NCBI GenBank assembly: GCA_944321085.1
Contig: CALUJY010000011.1
Location: 1 to 64,000 of the forward strand
DNA from: an uncultured Barnesiella sp.
GTDB lineage: Bacteria; Bacteroidota; Bacteroidia; Bacteroidales; Barnesiellaceae_A
DNA length: 64,000 nt
Direction of reading: 5' to 3'
The position numbers were made by a program, and so were the translations under genes. Shown here in pieces: positions 34,633 through 44,506 of this stretch (within the stretch, counting starts at the first letter, position 1; each line of letters opens with the position of its first letter). Below the pieces are notes generated by a model. That model was not told the origin of the DNA. It ran no database searches and saw nothing but the letters and a program-made list of their open reading frames with translations.

Positions 34633-35652
34633 TTACAGTTCTACTCTGGCAAAAGGAGCTTTGTCGAGGCTGCAAAAGTCGTGGTCTAAGTATTTGTAGT
34701 ATCCTGTTATTGCCACCATGGCGGCGTTGTCGGTTGTGAAAGAGAGTTTGGGAAGGTGTATCGTCCATCCGTATCGTGCGGCATATTGCTCGAAGGCGCC
34801 TCGCACCGCCGAGTTGGCCGATACGCCGCCACCTACGGCAACTTCTTTGATGCCGGTCTCTTTGACAGCTTTATATACCTTGTCCATGAGTATCTCTACG
34901 ATAGTTGCTTGCAACGAAGCGCAGAGGTCGTTTTTATTATTCTCGATAAATGCCGGGTCTTCTTTTATCTTGTCGCGCAAGAGATAGAGGAACGATGTTT
35001 TCAGTCCGCTGAAACTGTAATCCAGTCCTGCAATGTGAGGCTTGTGCAGTGCAAAGGCACGGGGGTTGCCCTCTTTGGCAAGGCGGTCTATCACCGGTCC
35101 GCCGGGGTAAGGCAGTCCCATCACCTTGGCGCATTTGTCGAACGCCTCGCCTGCGGCATCGTCGATGGTTTGTCCTATGACTTTCATTTTGTTGTAAGCC
35201 TCTACGCGAATGATTTGCGAGTTGCCTCCCGATACGAGGAGACAGAGAAACGGGAACTTCGGCGGGTTGTAGGGTGTGCCGGGGTCTTGTATGAAATGTG
35301 CAAGGACATGCGCTTGCAAGTGGTTTACATCGACCATGGGTATATCTAACGCCGTGGCGAGTCCCTTGGCAAACGAAGTGCCTACGAGTAACGAGCCCAT
35401 GAGACCGGGGCACCGGGTGAAGGCTATGGCGTTCAGCTCTTCTTTACCGATGCCGGCACGCTTGATGGCTTCCGATACTACCGGTACGATGTTTTGCTGG
35501 TGGGCGCGTGAAGCGAGTTCGGGTACCACGCCGCCGTATGCTTCGTGTACGGCTTGGCTGGCAATGACATTCGACCGCAATACGCCGTCGCAGATGACGG
35601 CAGCCGATGTGTCGTCGCACGACGATTCTATACCTAAAATGCAGATGCTCAT
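34633..35652 (-). CDS. tsaD: tRNA N6-adenosine threonylcarbamoyltransferase TsaD
   Basis: 339 residues, the usual length. It transfers threonylcarbamoyl from the AMP ester to A37 of tRNAs that read ANN codons. Seen are the ASKHA-fold start GIESSCDDTSAAV, the GVVPELASRAHQQN segment, the metal-binding HLQAH motif (HMEAH-like), LLVSGGNSQI and a DNA/ATP-binding PYPGG. A longer reading frame would add ~100 residues crossing the divergent promoter region, so the ATG at 35652 is chosen. Confidence 0.96.
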   Translation of the reverse strand: MSICILGIESSCDDTSAAVICDGVLRSNVIASQAVHEAYGGVVPELASRAHQQNIVPVVSEAIKRAGIGKEELNAIAFTRCPGLMGSLLVGTSFAKGLATALDIPMVDVNHLQAHVLAHFIQDPGTPYNPPKFPFLCLLVSGGNSQIIRVEAYNKMKVIGQTIDDAAGEAFDKCAKVMGLPYPGGPVIDRLAKEGNPRAFALHKPHIAGLDYSFSGLKTSFLYLLRDKIKEDPAFIENNKNDLCASLQATIVEILMDKVYKAVKETGIKEVAVGGGVSANSAVRGAFEQYAARYGWTIHLPKLSFTTDNAAMVAITGYYKYLDHDFCSLDKAPFARVEL

Positions 35653-35705
35653 GATTCTTTCCTTGGTTTTGCAGGGCAGCGTGTGCTGCGCCCCTTTTCG
35701 ACCTG

Positions 35706-35713
35706 CAAAAGTA
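35706..35713 (-). promoter_or_regulatory. -7 promoter box for tsaD
   Basis: TACTTTTG on the minus strand matches TAnnTTTG, about 55 bases before the tsaD ATG. No clear -33 element. It is paired with the divergent tamB-side box at 35790. Confidence 0.45.
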
Positions 35714-35789
35714 CATATTTTATGCCAATTCATGTGCTTCTGCTGCTTATTTCCTTGCAACCGATATTCATAGGGTGCAGAAAAAACCG

Positions 35790-35797
35790 TAACTTTG
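35790..35797 (+). promoter_or_regulatory. -7 promoter box for the TamB-like gene, near-leaderless
   Basis: TAACTTTG matches TAnnTTTG and ends 14 bases before the ATG at 35812, so the mRNA would have a very short leader. It lies inside the longer reading frame that could start at 35683, which argues against that start. Confidence 0.5.
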
Positions 35798-35811
35798 TAG
35801 CCCTTATCATC

Positions 35812-38800
35812 ATGAGAACATTCTTTGTTTTGGTGAAACGCATCCTGCAAGGGACGATTATAACGCTGGTGGCGTTGTATGCCTTGCTTTATGTGCTCCT
35901 CTCGATACCTGCCATACAGGGCAAGGTGCGCGATGTGGGGCAGCATACACTGTCGCAATACTTGGGTGTACCGTTGAAGATAGCAAGGGTAGAAATTTCA
36001 CCTTTCAACAAAGTGGAACTTTTTGGCGTTTTGCTCCCCGACCAACGAGGCGATACGTTGTTATATGCCCATAAAATTGCTGCCGGAATAGATTTATGGG
36101 AGTTGCCCGGCGGGAAAATCGACCTGTCGAATATCCAGCTCTTCGGCCTCGACTTGCGGGTCGTGCGCGATTCGGCAGATGCTCCTACCAATTTGCAATT
36201 TGTTATAGATGCTTTTGTCGATACGACACGCGAAAAGAGCGACCCTGCCCTGAATCTTGCTATTCAATCGGCCGTGATACGGCGTAGCAGCATGCGATAC
36301 GATGTGTTGTCGGCTCCTCGTCAGCCGCAAGGTGTGTTCGATGCCAATCACGTGGCTGTGACCGACCTTTTGGCAACCATGTCGTTGAAAGCCTTCAATA
36401 AGGACTCTGTCAATATTTATATCAAACGATTGAGCGGTAAGGAACAGTCAGGGTTTAATCTCGACCGCCTGACACTTCGGGTAGAGGGTAACCGTCGATG
36501 CATTGCGGCATCGCATTTCTCGGTGCAGACGGGAGGCACACATTTGCATACCGATACCGCTACTATCTTGTTCCCGGCTTCGGCCGGCGGTATTGCACTG
36601 ACCGACAGCACACGTCTGCTCTTTGCCATGAACGATGCCGTTGTTGTACCTTCCGATTTCGCCCCATTGCTACCGGCTTTGCGGCATTTCGATATGCCTG
36701 TCTCGTTTACCTGTATGGTCGGAGGAACACTCGACGATCTCCATGTCCGCGATATTTCGGCGATATGCGGCGACAATGTGGCACGCCTCGGCATGGAGTT
36801 TACGGTACGTCATGCCTTGCAGTCTGACAGCCTGTCGGTAGCCTGCCCCTCGATGATGTTGACGATACGTGAAGGAGGGCTCTCGGCTTTGGCTCGAAAT
36901 CTCAATGTCACCGATGCCCGTACGTTACAGATGCTCGATACATTGGGCAATGTAGCGATAGAAGGTTCGTCGGTCGGACGAATGCCACTTTTCGAAGGTG
37001 ACATACGGCTGCATACCGCAGCTGGAGACATGCAAGTGGATGGAACAGTCCTTCGTAGCGATGACAAGCAGAGTTTCGTTTTCAAGGGCGACATGTTTAC
37101 CGACGGTGTCGACTTGGCAAAGGTCATGGGCGAAAATTCGCAATGGGGCATGGTGGCATTTGACTTGCATGCCGATTGCAACTTATATCCCGATGCTCCG
37201 CCCGCGGGACATTTGTCGGGACATATAGGACGCTTCGATTATAAAGGATACAGTTACGAGAATGTGAAACTCGATGCTGCGTACGCGCGGCGTATGGTAA
37301 GTGGCAAAGTGGCGATAGACGACCCTAACGCCCGTGTCGCCGTGGAGGGTAGGACGCGCATAAACGGTCGCAGCACTTTGGCAGATTTGCGGATTGTTTG
37401 CGACGGTATCGCTTTCGACAAATTGCATTTGAGCGACGCATATCCCGGTTATCGCCTCTCTTTTTCGCTCGATGCGGCTTATACGGGCAATCGCCTCGAC
37501 AATGCTAACGGTTATATCTCTGTCGATTCGTTGCTCTTTACCGATGGCGACTCGCACTTTGCATGGAATCGATTCCGTATTGCTGCGCGTAACGACACGT
37601 TGCCGCAACGCATCGTGGTAGAATCGGATTACATCAACGGTGAAGTGACAGGTCATTATACTTTCTCGTCACTCGGTCGGTCGTTGCGCAATATGGTTGC
37701 AGCCTTGTTGCCTACTGCGGTACCGCCCGAACCGTCCAACTCTCGTCGTCGCAATCGCTCTGTACAGGATAACGATATAGAGTGGCATTTTGTCATTACG
37801 CCGCATGTAGAGATGGCGCAAATCTTGCGTTTGCCTTTTACCATTACCGACCGTACGAGAATAGATGGTTATATACGCGATTTGGAGCAGACAGCCCGCC
37901 TCAATATGGATATACCTAATATGTGGGTGGGAAGTAAACACATAGAAGATGCTGCCGTGTATATCAATCGTCGGGGTGACAAACTCGACTACTCTTTGCA
38001 GGCCGGGTATATCAATAAAAAGAAAATCTCCACGATGTGGAGTGTGCGCGGCGGGGTAGAACACGATAATGTAAAAGTCGGTATCCATTGGAACACCAAT
38101 ACGGCTGCTACCTATTGTGGTGCAATAAGTCTCGATTCACGTATCATGCCGTGTCCGGTACGTCCCGAAGGCGTCGACCTTTCCGTGACAGTGCAACCCA
38201 CGCAATTCGTTATCAACGATACGGTGTGGGACATCAAACCTGCACATATATTGCTGCACGACAAGAATATCATTGTCGACCGGCTTGAACTATCGCGCCC
38301 CTCGCAACACATATATATCGAAGGCGTGGCATCGGAGAATCCTGCCGATACGATGCACATTGACCTACGCGACATCAATCTCGACTATATCTTCGAGACG
38401 CTCAATATCAACTATGTAACCTTTGGCGGACGTGCCACCGGACGGGTCGATGCGGCCAATCTTTTCAGCAAAACGCCCTATCTTGCCACAAACGGGCTCG
38501 ACGTTCGTAATTTTTCGTACAACCATGCCGTTTTTGGCGACATCTCGCTGTTGAGCATGTGGAATCCCGATAACAAGGGTATATTGCTCAAAGGCATCAT
38601 TACGGGAAAGGAGCAAAACGAGAGCTATGTCGACGGCTATATCTTTCCTACACTCGACTCTCTCTCTATCGATTTCAATGTCGACCGTGTGCCGCTGTCA
38701 TTTATTCGTCCGTTTGTGGGGAATATATTGAGTGATGTCGACGGTACGGCATCGGGGCAGGTAACACTCGGCGGAAACTTCAAACGAATATTCCTTACGG

Positions 38801-40515
38801 GCGATGCGTATGCTCATGATTTTTCGTTCGGAGTGCCCTTTATCAACACGCGCTACTATGTGACCGATAGTGTACACTTTACGAAAGAAAGTATTTGGTT
38901 CCGTAACATAGCAGTAGGCGACGGGCGCGGTAATATGGCGCATGCCGACGGAATATTGCGGCACCGTTATTTTGCTAATCTCAGTTACGACATCGATATT
39001 CACGATGCCGTCGATTTGCTGGTATTCAATATTCCGCCGACACCCGGGGCATCGTTTTACGGCACAGTCTACGGGACGGGTGGGGTAGCTATCAAAGGCG
39101 ACGATTTCCATACCGACATAAGCGTGAATATGCTTACCGAGGATAACTCGGAGTTTGCTTTTGTATTGACTAATACGGCCAATGCAGCCGATTACAGTTT
39201 CTTGACTTTCACCGATTCCTCGGCCGAAGCCGCGAAGTCGCGTCGGCAGGTGGTAGCAGAGGTCGACAGCACCGTGATACGCAACAACATGATGATGGAG
39301 AAACACACGGCGGCTCCCAAGCCCAAAAACGTGCTTTACCTTACCGTACAGGCCGATATAACGCCGCAAGCCGATATAACCCTCGTCATGGATGAGGTGC
39401 TTGGCGACAAGATGGAAGCTACCGGCGAGGGCAACATCCGGGTAGAATATAATACGGGCGAAGACGATTTCAAGATGTATGGTTCATATACCGTAGGTAA
39501 CGGAAGTTACAATTTCAGCCTGCAAGATATCATCACACGCGATTTTTCCATTACTTCGGGCAGCACGGTGTCGTTTAGAGGGTCGCCCTTAGATGCTATA
39601 CTCGACATTAATGCCGTCTATTCGTTGCAAGCCAACCTTGCCGACCTCGATGAGTCGTTTGTCACCGAGGGCGAGCTCACGCGCACTACAGTTCCCATAC
39701 ATACTATATTGAAGATTTCGGGCAATCTCACTCGTCCCGATATAGCTTTCGACATAGAGCTGCCTACCGTGAGTGCCGACATCGACAGCAAGATGCGCAG
39801 TATTATCAGTACCGACGAGATGATGAACCGTCAAATTATTTATCTGTTGGCGTTGAATCGTTTCTTTACGCCCGACTACAACACCGGGCAGAACGGCAAC
39901 AACGAGTGGGTGTCGATGGCCTCTTCTACCATATCGTCGTCGTTAGGTTCTATTTTGGGGCAAATCAGTGATAATTGGAATATCTCGCCTAATTTCCGCA
40001 GTGATAAGGGCGACTTTTCCGATATGGAAGTCGACCTTGTGCTATCGAGTCAGTTGCTTAATAATAGGCTCATATTCAATGGTAATTTCGGCTATCGCGA
40101 CAAGCGTTATAATTCTACTAATTTCGTGGGCGATTTCGACATCGAGTATCTCCTTACAGAGAGCGGCAATTTGCGTCTCAAAGGCTATAACCATTTCAAC
40201 GACCGGAACTATTCTATGCGGACAGCTCTTACCACGCAAGGTATAGGTATCATGTATACCCACGATTTCGATTCGTGGCTCAAATTCTTCGACCGCTCGT
40301 CCAAAAGCAAGAAGCGCGATAAAAAACGGAAAGGAGACTCTGCCGCAACTAAGTCACAACCCACCGATACGGTACCGAGCGTTCCGGCCGATACCACGCG
40401 GGTAGTCACTGCTATGCCTGCCGCAGTCGAGCCCCAATCCATCGATACGGTATCGAGCACTCCTGCCGATACGGCGCGAGAGGTTACTGCTATCCCTGTC
40501 GCAATCAAACCATAA
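35812..40515 (+). CDS. tamB: TamB/AsmA-like translocation and assembly module protein
   Basis: 1567 residues: an N-terminal membrane helix (~8-30), a very long beta-rich body with AsmA-like features and a C-terminal TamB (DUF490) domain (~1080-1480: GDKMEATGEGNIRVEYNTGEDDFKMYGSYTVGNGSYNF..., FSITSGSTVSFRGSPLDAILDINAVYSL). Such proteins form a hydrophobic groove across the periplasm for lipid or outer-membrane-protein delivery. The tail after a Lys-rich stretch is two copies of a 26-residue Pro/Thr/Ala repeat. A third in-frame copy follows the stop codon (see repeat entry), so the tail seems shortened by a nonsense change. It is monocistronic, divergent from tsaD. Confidence 0.88.
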   Translation: MRTFFVLVKRILQGTIITLVALYALLYVLLSIPAIQGKVRDVGQHTLSQYLGVPLKIARVEISPFNKVELFGVLLPDQRGDTLLYAHKIAAGIDLWELPGGKIDLSNIQLFGLDLRVVRDSADAPTNLQFVIDAFVDTTREKSDPALNLAIQSAVIRRSSMRYDVLSAPRQPQGVFDANHVAVTDLLATMSLKAFNKDSVNIYIKRLSGKEQSGFNLDRLTLRVEGNRRCIAASHFSVQTGGTHLHTDTATILFPASAGGIALTDSTRLLFAMNDAVVVPSDFAPLLPALRHFDMPVSFTCMVGGTLDDLHVRDISAICGDNVARLGMEFTVRHALQSDSLSVACPSMMLTIREGGLSALARNLNVTDARTLQMLDTLGNVAIEGSSVGRMPLFEGDIRLHTAAGDMQVDGTVLRSDDKQSFVFKGDMFTDGVDLAKVMGENSQWGMVAFDLHADCNLYPDAPPAGHLSGHIGRFDYKGYSYENVKLDAAYARRMVSGKVAIDDPNARVAVEGRTRINGRSTLADLRIVCDGIAFDKLHLSDAYPGYRLSFSLDAAYTGNRLDNANGYISVDSLLFTDGDSHFAWNRFRIAARNDTLPQRIVVESDYINGEVTGHYTFSSLGRSLRNMVAALLPTAVPPEPSNSRRRNRSVQDNDIEWHFVITPHVEMAQILRLPFTITDRTRIDGYIRDLEQTARLNMDIPNMWVGSKHIEDAAVYINRRGDKLDYSLQAGYINKKKISTMWSVRGGVEHDNVKVGIHWNTNTAATYCGAISLDSRIMPCPVRPEGVDLSVTVQPTQFVINDTVWDIKPAHILLHDKNIIVDRLELSRPSQHIYIEGVASENPADTMHIDLRDINLDYIFETLNINYVTFGGRATGRVDAANLFSKTPYLATNGLDVRNFSYNHAVFGDISLLSMWNPDNKGILLKGIITGKEQNESYVDGYIFPTLDSLSIDFNVDRVPLSFIRPFVGNILSDVDGTASGQVTLGGNFKRIFLTGDAYAHDFSFGVPFINTRYYVTDSVHFTKESIWFRNIAVGDGRGNMAHADGILRHRYFANLSYDIDIHDAVDLLVFNIPPTPGASFYGTVYGTGGVAIKGDDFHTDISVNMLTEDNSEFAFVLTNTANAADYSFLTFTDSSAEAAKSRRQVVAEVDSTVIRNNMMMEKHTAAPKPKNVLYLTVQADITPQADITLVMDEVLGDKMEATGEGNIRVEYNTGEDDFKMYGSYTVGNGSYNFSLQDIITRDFSITSGSTVSFRGSPLDAILDINAVYSLQANLADLDESFVTEGELTRTTVPIHTILKISGNLTRPDIAFDIELPTVSADIDSKMRSIISTDEMMNRQIIYLLALNRFFTPDYNTGQNGNNEWVSMASSTISSSLGSILGQISDNWNISPNFRSDKGDFSDMEVDLVLSSQLLNNRLIFNGNFGYRDKRYNSTNFVGDFDIEYLLTESGNLRLKGYNHFNDRNYSMRTALTTQGIGIMYTHDFDSWLKFFDRSSKSKKRDKKRKGDSAATKSQPTDTVPSVPADTTRVVTAMPAAVEPQSIDTVSSTPADTAREVTAIPVAIKP

Positions 40516-40599
40516 CCTGCTGACACGAAACAGAGCAACCCGGCCGATATGGCACGGGTTGCTGTTCTTCTTGCTGATACGCTGCAAATAATAATTCTA
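40366..40599 (+). repeat. Three 78-bp tandem repeats at the 3' end of the TamB-like gene, the last beyond the stop codon
   Basis: Copies begin at 40366, 40444 and 40522 (GATACGG/GACACGA...), exactly 78 bases apart and in the same frame. The first two encode 26-residue units (DTVPSVPADTTRVV.., DTVSSTPADTAREV..). The third is more diverged. Just before each unit the codon is CAA, CAA and then TAA, and this TAA is the present stop (40513-40515). Without it the frame would run to TGA at 40615-40617. Confidence 0.8.
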
Positions 40600-40610
40600 C
40601 CGGCGTTGCC

Positions 40611-40649
40611 GAAGTGAAATCTATGTTGGGTAGGAATAGATTTCACTTC
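40611..40649. terminator. Hairpin between convergent TamB-like and lytTR genes
   Basis: A perfect 14-bp stem (40611-40624 with 40636-40649) with an 11-base loop. T-runs are short on both sides, so it is a probable rather than certain terminator for both genes. Confidence 0.65.
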
Positions 40650-40671
40650 TTCATGAATGTATAATCGTTTG

Positions 40672-41442
40672 TTATTTCGATTCGTCGTCGTTGTTGGTCG
40701 ATGCGGCGTTGTGTTGTTCTATTAAGAAAGGCGAGTGTTGCTCTATGAATTCGTTTACGCGGTTGCGGTATGTGTCGCCTATGGGAATGTACGTGTTACC
40801 GAATACAATGCGGTTGCGTTCTATGGTCTTTATTTTGGAGCATTGTACGATGTAAGAGCGATGTACGCGCAAGAACTCTTCGGGGAGCATCTCTTCGAGC
40901 GCTTTTAGGCTCAGCAGCGAGACAAGCGGATGTTCTTCGCCTTCGATGTAAAATTTGACGTAGTCTTTGAGCCCTTCGATATAGAGAATTTTTTTGATAA
41001 AAATCTGTTTCAGTTTGTAATCGCTTTTTACGTAGATATATCTCTCGTCGTCGGGCGAGGCCTTTTCTGTCGTTTCGGTGCGCGGCGCAAGTGCTTTCAG
41101 AGCCTTTTGCGTGGCTTTTATGAATTCTGTATAGTCGATAGGTTTCAACAGATAGTCTATGGCGTTGACTTTGTAGCTTTCTACGGCATATCGGTCGAAA
41201 GCCGTTGTGAATATGACACGTGTTTTGCCCTCTACCAGCCTCGAAAATTCCAAGCCGTTCAGGTTCGGCATCTGTATATCGCAGAATACAAGGTCTATAT
41301 CTCCTTTCATGATGCGTTCTACCGCTTGCATCGCTGAGGAGAAGCTGTCGACCAACTCTAAGTAAGATGTGCGTTGTACGTAGCTTGCCAGCAAATCTAT
41401 GGCCAACGGCTCGTCGTCAATAATACAGCATTTCAGTATCAT
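40672..41442 (-). CDS. LytTR-family response regulator
   Basis: 256 residues. The receiver domain (1-~120) has the phospho-acceptor Asp55 in FCDIQMPN, acidic Asp9-Asp10 and the conserved Lys in LLKPID. The C-terminal LytTR DNA-binding domain (~145-240) shows IYVKSDYKLKQIFIKKILYIEG and EFLRVHRSYIV. It is the partner of the histidine kinase encoded 2 bases upstream and most likely regulates this same efflux operon or envelope genes. The long ORF start would run back through the kinase gene. The ATG at 41442 gives the canonical receiver start MILKCCIIDDE. Confidence 0.92.
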   Translation of the reverse strand: MILKCCIIDDEPLAIDLLASYVQRTSYLELVDSFSSAMQAVERIMKGDIDLVFCDIQMPNLNGLEFSRLVEGKTRVIFTTAFDRYAVESYKVNAIDYLLKPIDYTEFIKATQKALKALAPRTETTEKASPDDERYIYVKSDYKLKQIFIKKILYIEGLKDYVKFYIEGEEHPLVSLLSLKALEEMLPEEFLRVHRSYIVQCSKIKTIERNRIVFGNTYIPIGDTYRNRVNEFIEQHSPFLIEQHNAASTNNDDESK

Positions 41443-41444
41443 GG

Positions 41445-42497
41445 TTACGTATTTTGATGTAAATCTATGGAGAGTACGGCGCAATATATGTTGTCGGCGC
41501 ACGATATGTCGAAGGTATATTTCCCGGGATAGAGCAAATCGAGCTGTCGACGTATATTGTCTAATCCTATGCCCGACCCGCTGTGGTCGTCGCTGTTTTT
41601 GGGGAAATGGCTGTTGCGTACGCAGCAACAGATTTTTCCTTCTTCGGGAGCTGTGATGCTTATTTCTATGAAAGAGTCGAGCATAGGGTCTATGCCGTGT
41701 TTGAAGGCGTTTTCTATGAGCGGCATAAACAGCAATGGGGCTATGCGGTAATTGCAGCATCCGGTAGCATCGATGTTGACATTTATGCGTGTTCGTTTGG
41801 TTTGCCGCAGTTGCATCAGCCCTATGTAATCACGCAGGAAGTTCAGCTCCTGCTCTACGGGAACATACCGTTCTTTGTTCTCATACAGCACATACCGCAG
41901 CAGCCGGCTCAGCTTCAATACAGCTTGTTGCGCTCTGTTGCTGTCTAAGGTGATGAGTGCGTATATGTTATTCAGTGTATTGAATAGAAAGTGCGGGTTG
42001 AGTTGGTTTCTTAGGTTTTTCAACTCTGCTTCGGTACGTTCCTGTTCCAGTTTCCGGTTTTTGCTTTCGGCTCGTTTCCATAATATTACGGTTTTAAGTC
42101 CTGTACTGAGGCCGATAAAACAGACGATGGAACCGGCATCGCGTAATAAGACGATGATGAAAGGGTCGTGCGGAGGCTTGTGTGTCGGCGCGTTGGGGTG
42201 TAATGTAGTCATCTCGTGTACAAAGTACAGCCCGGTACACAAAACTATTAAGAGTGCTATATTTAGTAGCAAGAAAGCTGCTGTTTTACGCTTGAAGAGA
42301 AAGTAGTCGGTAAAGATAAAATAGTTGGCATAGAAAGCGATAAGATAAGCAACCGGTAAAGCTATCAGCGGCAGGGGCAACGGAGAACGGTGCGACCCGG
42401 TGTATTGAAAGATAAAAATGGGCAGCAAGAAGAACAATATCCATGCCGTTGCGTGGATTCCTGCGGTGATAATATGTTGTTTTAGAGGATTGCTCAT
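41445..42497 (-). CDS. LytS/YehU-type sensor histidine kinase
   Basis: 350 residues. Four hydrophobic helices fill residues ~10-145. A short coiled coil (RAESKNRKLEQERTEAELKNLRNQ) leads to the His_kinase domain with the phospho-accepting His in LNPHFLFNTLNNIYAL (~190) and an ATPase domain (LIENAFKHG, GSGIGLDNIRRQL). With no large sensor domain, it probably senses a membrane signal or the pump itself. It follows the permease gene by 16 bases and precedes the response regulator by 2. Confidence 0.9.
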   Translation of the reverse strand: MSNPLKQHIITAGIHATAWILFFLLPIFIFQYTGSHRSPLPLPLIALPVAYLIAFYANYFIFTDYFLFKRKTAAFLLLNIALLIVLCTGLYFVHEMTTLHPNAPTHKPPHDPFIIVLLRDAGSIVCFIGLSTGLKTVILWKRAESKNRKLEQERTEAELKNLRNQLNPHFLFNTLNNIYALITLDSNRAQQAVLKLSRLLRYVLYENKERYVPVEQELNFLRDYIGLMQLRQTKRTRINVNIDATGCCNYRIAPLLFMPLIENAFKHGIDPMLDSFIEISITAPEEGKICCCVRNSHFPKNSDDHSGSGIGLDNIRRQLDLLYPGKYTFDISCADNIYCAVLSIDLHQNT

Positions 42498-42513
42498 ACA
42501 CAAAAGTACAAAT

Positions 42514-43734
42514 TTATTCGTAACGTAAGGCTTCTATGGGGTCTAAATTTGCCGCTTTGCGTGCCGGATACCATCCGAAAAATATTCCTGTGAGCGTACA
42601 TACGGCAAACGACAAAACCACCGACATGGGCTCAATGAAAATAGGCCATTTGAAGAATGCGTGTACGCTTATCGATGCGCCTACACCCGTCAGTACGCCT
42701 ATGATACCGCCTGTGACGCTGATAAGAATGGCTTCGAGGAGGAATTGCGACAGTATGTCTATGCCGCGTGCCCCTATCGACATGCGCAGTCCTATCTCTT
42801 TGGTACGTTCTGTCACGGAGACATACATGATGTTCATAATGCCTATTCCGCCTACCAAGAGCGAAATGCCCGCCACGCAAGCGAGCAGCAATGTCATCAT
42901 ATCGGATGTAGAGGTGAGCATCGAGCTTAACTCCTGTTGCGAGCGTATCTCGAAGTCGTCCTCCTCATGGGCTGTGAGCTTGTGGTTGCGACGCAGCAAG
43001 ATGCTTATCTCGTCTATGGCCTGCTCGGTGAGTTCTTCGCTCAAAGCCGAGCAGAAAATGCCTTGCAGATAGGTGATGGCAAGTACACGTTTCTGTACAG
43101 TGGTATAGGGGGCGAGCACCAAGTCGTCTTGGTCCATACCCATGCTGTTGTAACCTTTGGGTACGAGTGTTCCTATAATGGTGAACGGTATCTTGTTGAA
43201 GCGAATGATTTTACCTACCGGGCTTTCTCCGTCGGGGAAGAGGTTGTCGGCTACCGTCTTGCCTATGAGACATACTTTGGCGGCCGATTGAATGTCGCGG
43301 TCGGTAAACATTTCTCCTTCGTCGATGCTGATTTTGCGTATTTCCAGATAGCCTTGGCTTATGCCATAGAGGCTGCTGGGGTAGTTGTTGGCTCCGTTGA
43401 TAAACTGTCCGCTGCTTTGCACCGATGGCGATACTGCTGCAACATACTCCGTTTCATCGCATATCGCGGTGTAATCGTCGAGTTTGAGCGTCTGCATATC
43501 GTCGGCGCTTTGGCGTACGCCGCCCCGCTCCATGTTGCCGGGGTGTATCATTATCATGTTCGACCCCATTTCCGAAATTTGTTTTTTGATACTTCTTTTG
43601 GAGCCTTGCCCTATTGCCAGCATGGTGATGACCGATGCCACACCGATAATGATACCGAGCATGGTGAGGAAGCATCGCAGCTTATTGTTGTTGAGAGCCC
43701 TGAACGCTATTTTGAAGAGATTGCTTATGTTCAT
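42514..43734 (-). CDS. MacB-type ABC transporter permease (FtsX family)
   Basis: 406 residues: one N-terminal helix (LRCFLTMLGIIIGVASVITMLAIG), a periplasmic MacB_PCD domain (~50-240) and three C-terminal helices of the FtsX domain (residues ~285-395, ending ALRYE). In this operon the ATPase is a separate protein, unlike E. coli MacB where both are fused. It forms a tripartite export system with the MacA- and TolC-like proteins encoded upstream. Confidence 0.92.
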   Translation of the reverse strand: MNISNLFKIAFRALNNNKLRCFLTMLGIIIGVASVITMLAIGQGSKRSIKKQISEMGSNMIMIHPGNMERGGVRQSADDMQTLKLDDYTAICDETEYVAAVSPSVQSSGQFINGANNYPSSLYGISQGYLEIRKISIDEGEMFTDRDIQSAAKVCLIGKTVADNLFPDGESPVGKIIRFNKIPFTIIGTLVPKGYNSMGMDQDDLVLAPYTTVQKRVLAITYLQGIFCSALSEELTEQAIDEISILLRRNHKLTAHEEDDFEIRSQQELSSMLTSTSDMMTLLLACVAGISLLVGGIGIMNIMYVSVTERTKEIGLRMSIGARGIDILSQFLLEAILISVTGGIIGVLTGVGASISVHAFFKWPIFIEPMSVVLSFAVCTLTGIFFGWYPARKAANLDPIEALRYE

Positions 43735-43752
43735 ATTGAGGTATGTTGTCCT

Positions 43753-44499
43753 TTATTCATTCTCGACGGGCAATGTTTTTAGAACATCGGCTGCCGAAGC
43801 CTGTTTCTGATTGTATTCGTCGGCAATGACGTGACCGTCGCGCAGCACGATATTGCGGCTGCTGAATGCCGAAAGCTCGGGGTTGTGTGTGACGAAAATA
43901 ATGGTGCGTCCGCGGGCGTGCAGTTGTTGGAACAAGACGAGTATCTCGTAAGAGGTGCGGGTATCCAAGTTACCCGTAGCTTCGTCTGCAAGGATAATCA
44001 CAGGGTCGTTTACCAAGGCGCGGGCTATTGCCACGCGTTGTTGTTGGCCGCCCGACATTTGGTTGCTTTTGTGTTCCTTACGGTCGCCGAGCCCGACAGC
44101 CTCTAAGGCTTCTGAGGCAAGTTCGCGCCGTCTGCGTGCCGGGATGTTCGGGTTATACATCAAAGGCAGTTCCACGTTCTCCAAAGCGGTGGTTTTGGGC
44201 AACAGATTATATGATTGAAATACGAATCCTATCTTGCGGTTGCGTAACAAGGCGCGTTGGTTACGTCCCATAGAGCGGACTGCTACGCCATCCAAATAGT
44301 ACTCGCCCGATGTGGGGGTGTCTAAGCATCCCAATATATTGAGCAGGGTAGATTTTCCCGAGCCGCTGGTACCCATGATGGTAACAAACTCGCCTGCCTC
44401 AATACTGAAACTGACCCCGCGCAAGGCATGTACCGTACTGTTGCCTACGGTGAAATCGCGCTTGATATGGTCGAGTCGGATGATTTCTTTATTCTTCAT
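43753..44499 (-). CDS. MacB-type ABC transporter ATP-binding protein
   Basis: 248 residues. Walker [10 protein letters not shown] (43-51), Q-loop [10 protein letters not shown], signature [15 protein letters not shown], Walker [10 protein letters not shown] and the H-loop THNPE are all present. It drives the mechanotransmission-type export of the adjacent permease. The ATG at 44499 lies 7 bases after the macA-like stop. A longer frame would add 39 residues inside macA. Confidence 0.94.
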   Translation of the reverse strand: MKNKEIIRLDHIKRDFTVGNSTVHALRGVSFSIEAGEFVTIMGTSGSGKSTLLNILGCLDTPTSGEYYLDGVAVRSMGRNQRALLRNRKIGFVFQSYNLLPKTTALENVELPLMYNPNIPARRRRELASEALEAVGLGDRKEHKSNQMSGGQQQRVAIARALVNDPVIILADEATGNLDTRTSYEILVLFQQLHARGRTIIFVTHNPELSAFSSRNIVLRDGHVIADEYNQKQASAADVLKTLPVENE

Positions 44500-44506
44500 A
44501 TTATTC

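Noticed and set aside
42501-42508. TACTTTTG promoter box in front of the histidine kinase gene
   Set aside because: It lies only a few bases before the ATG, so transcripts would lack the start codon region. The gene is better explained by read-through from the tolC promoter.
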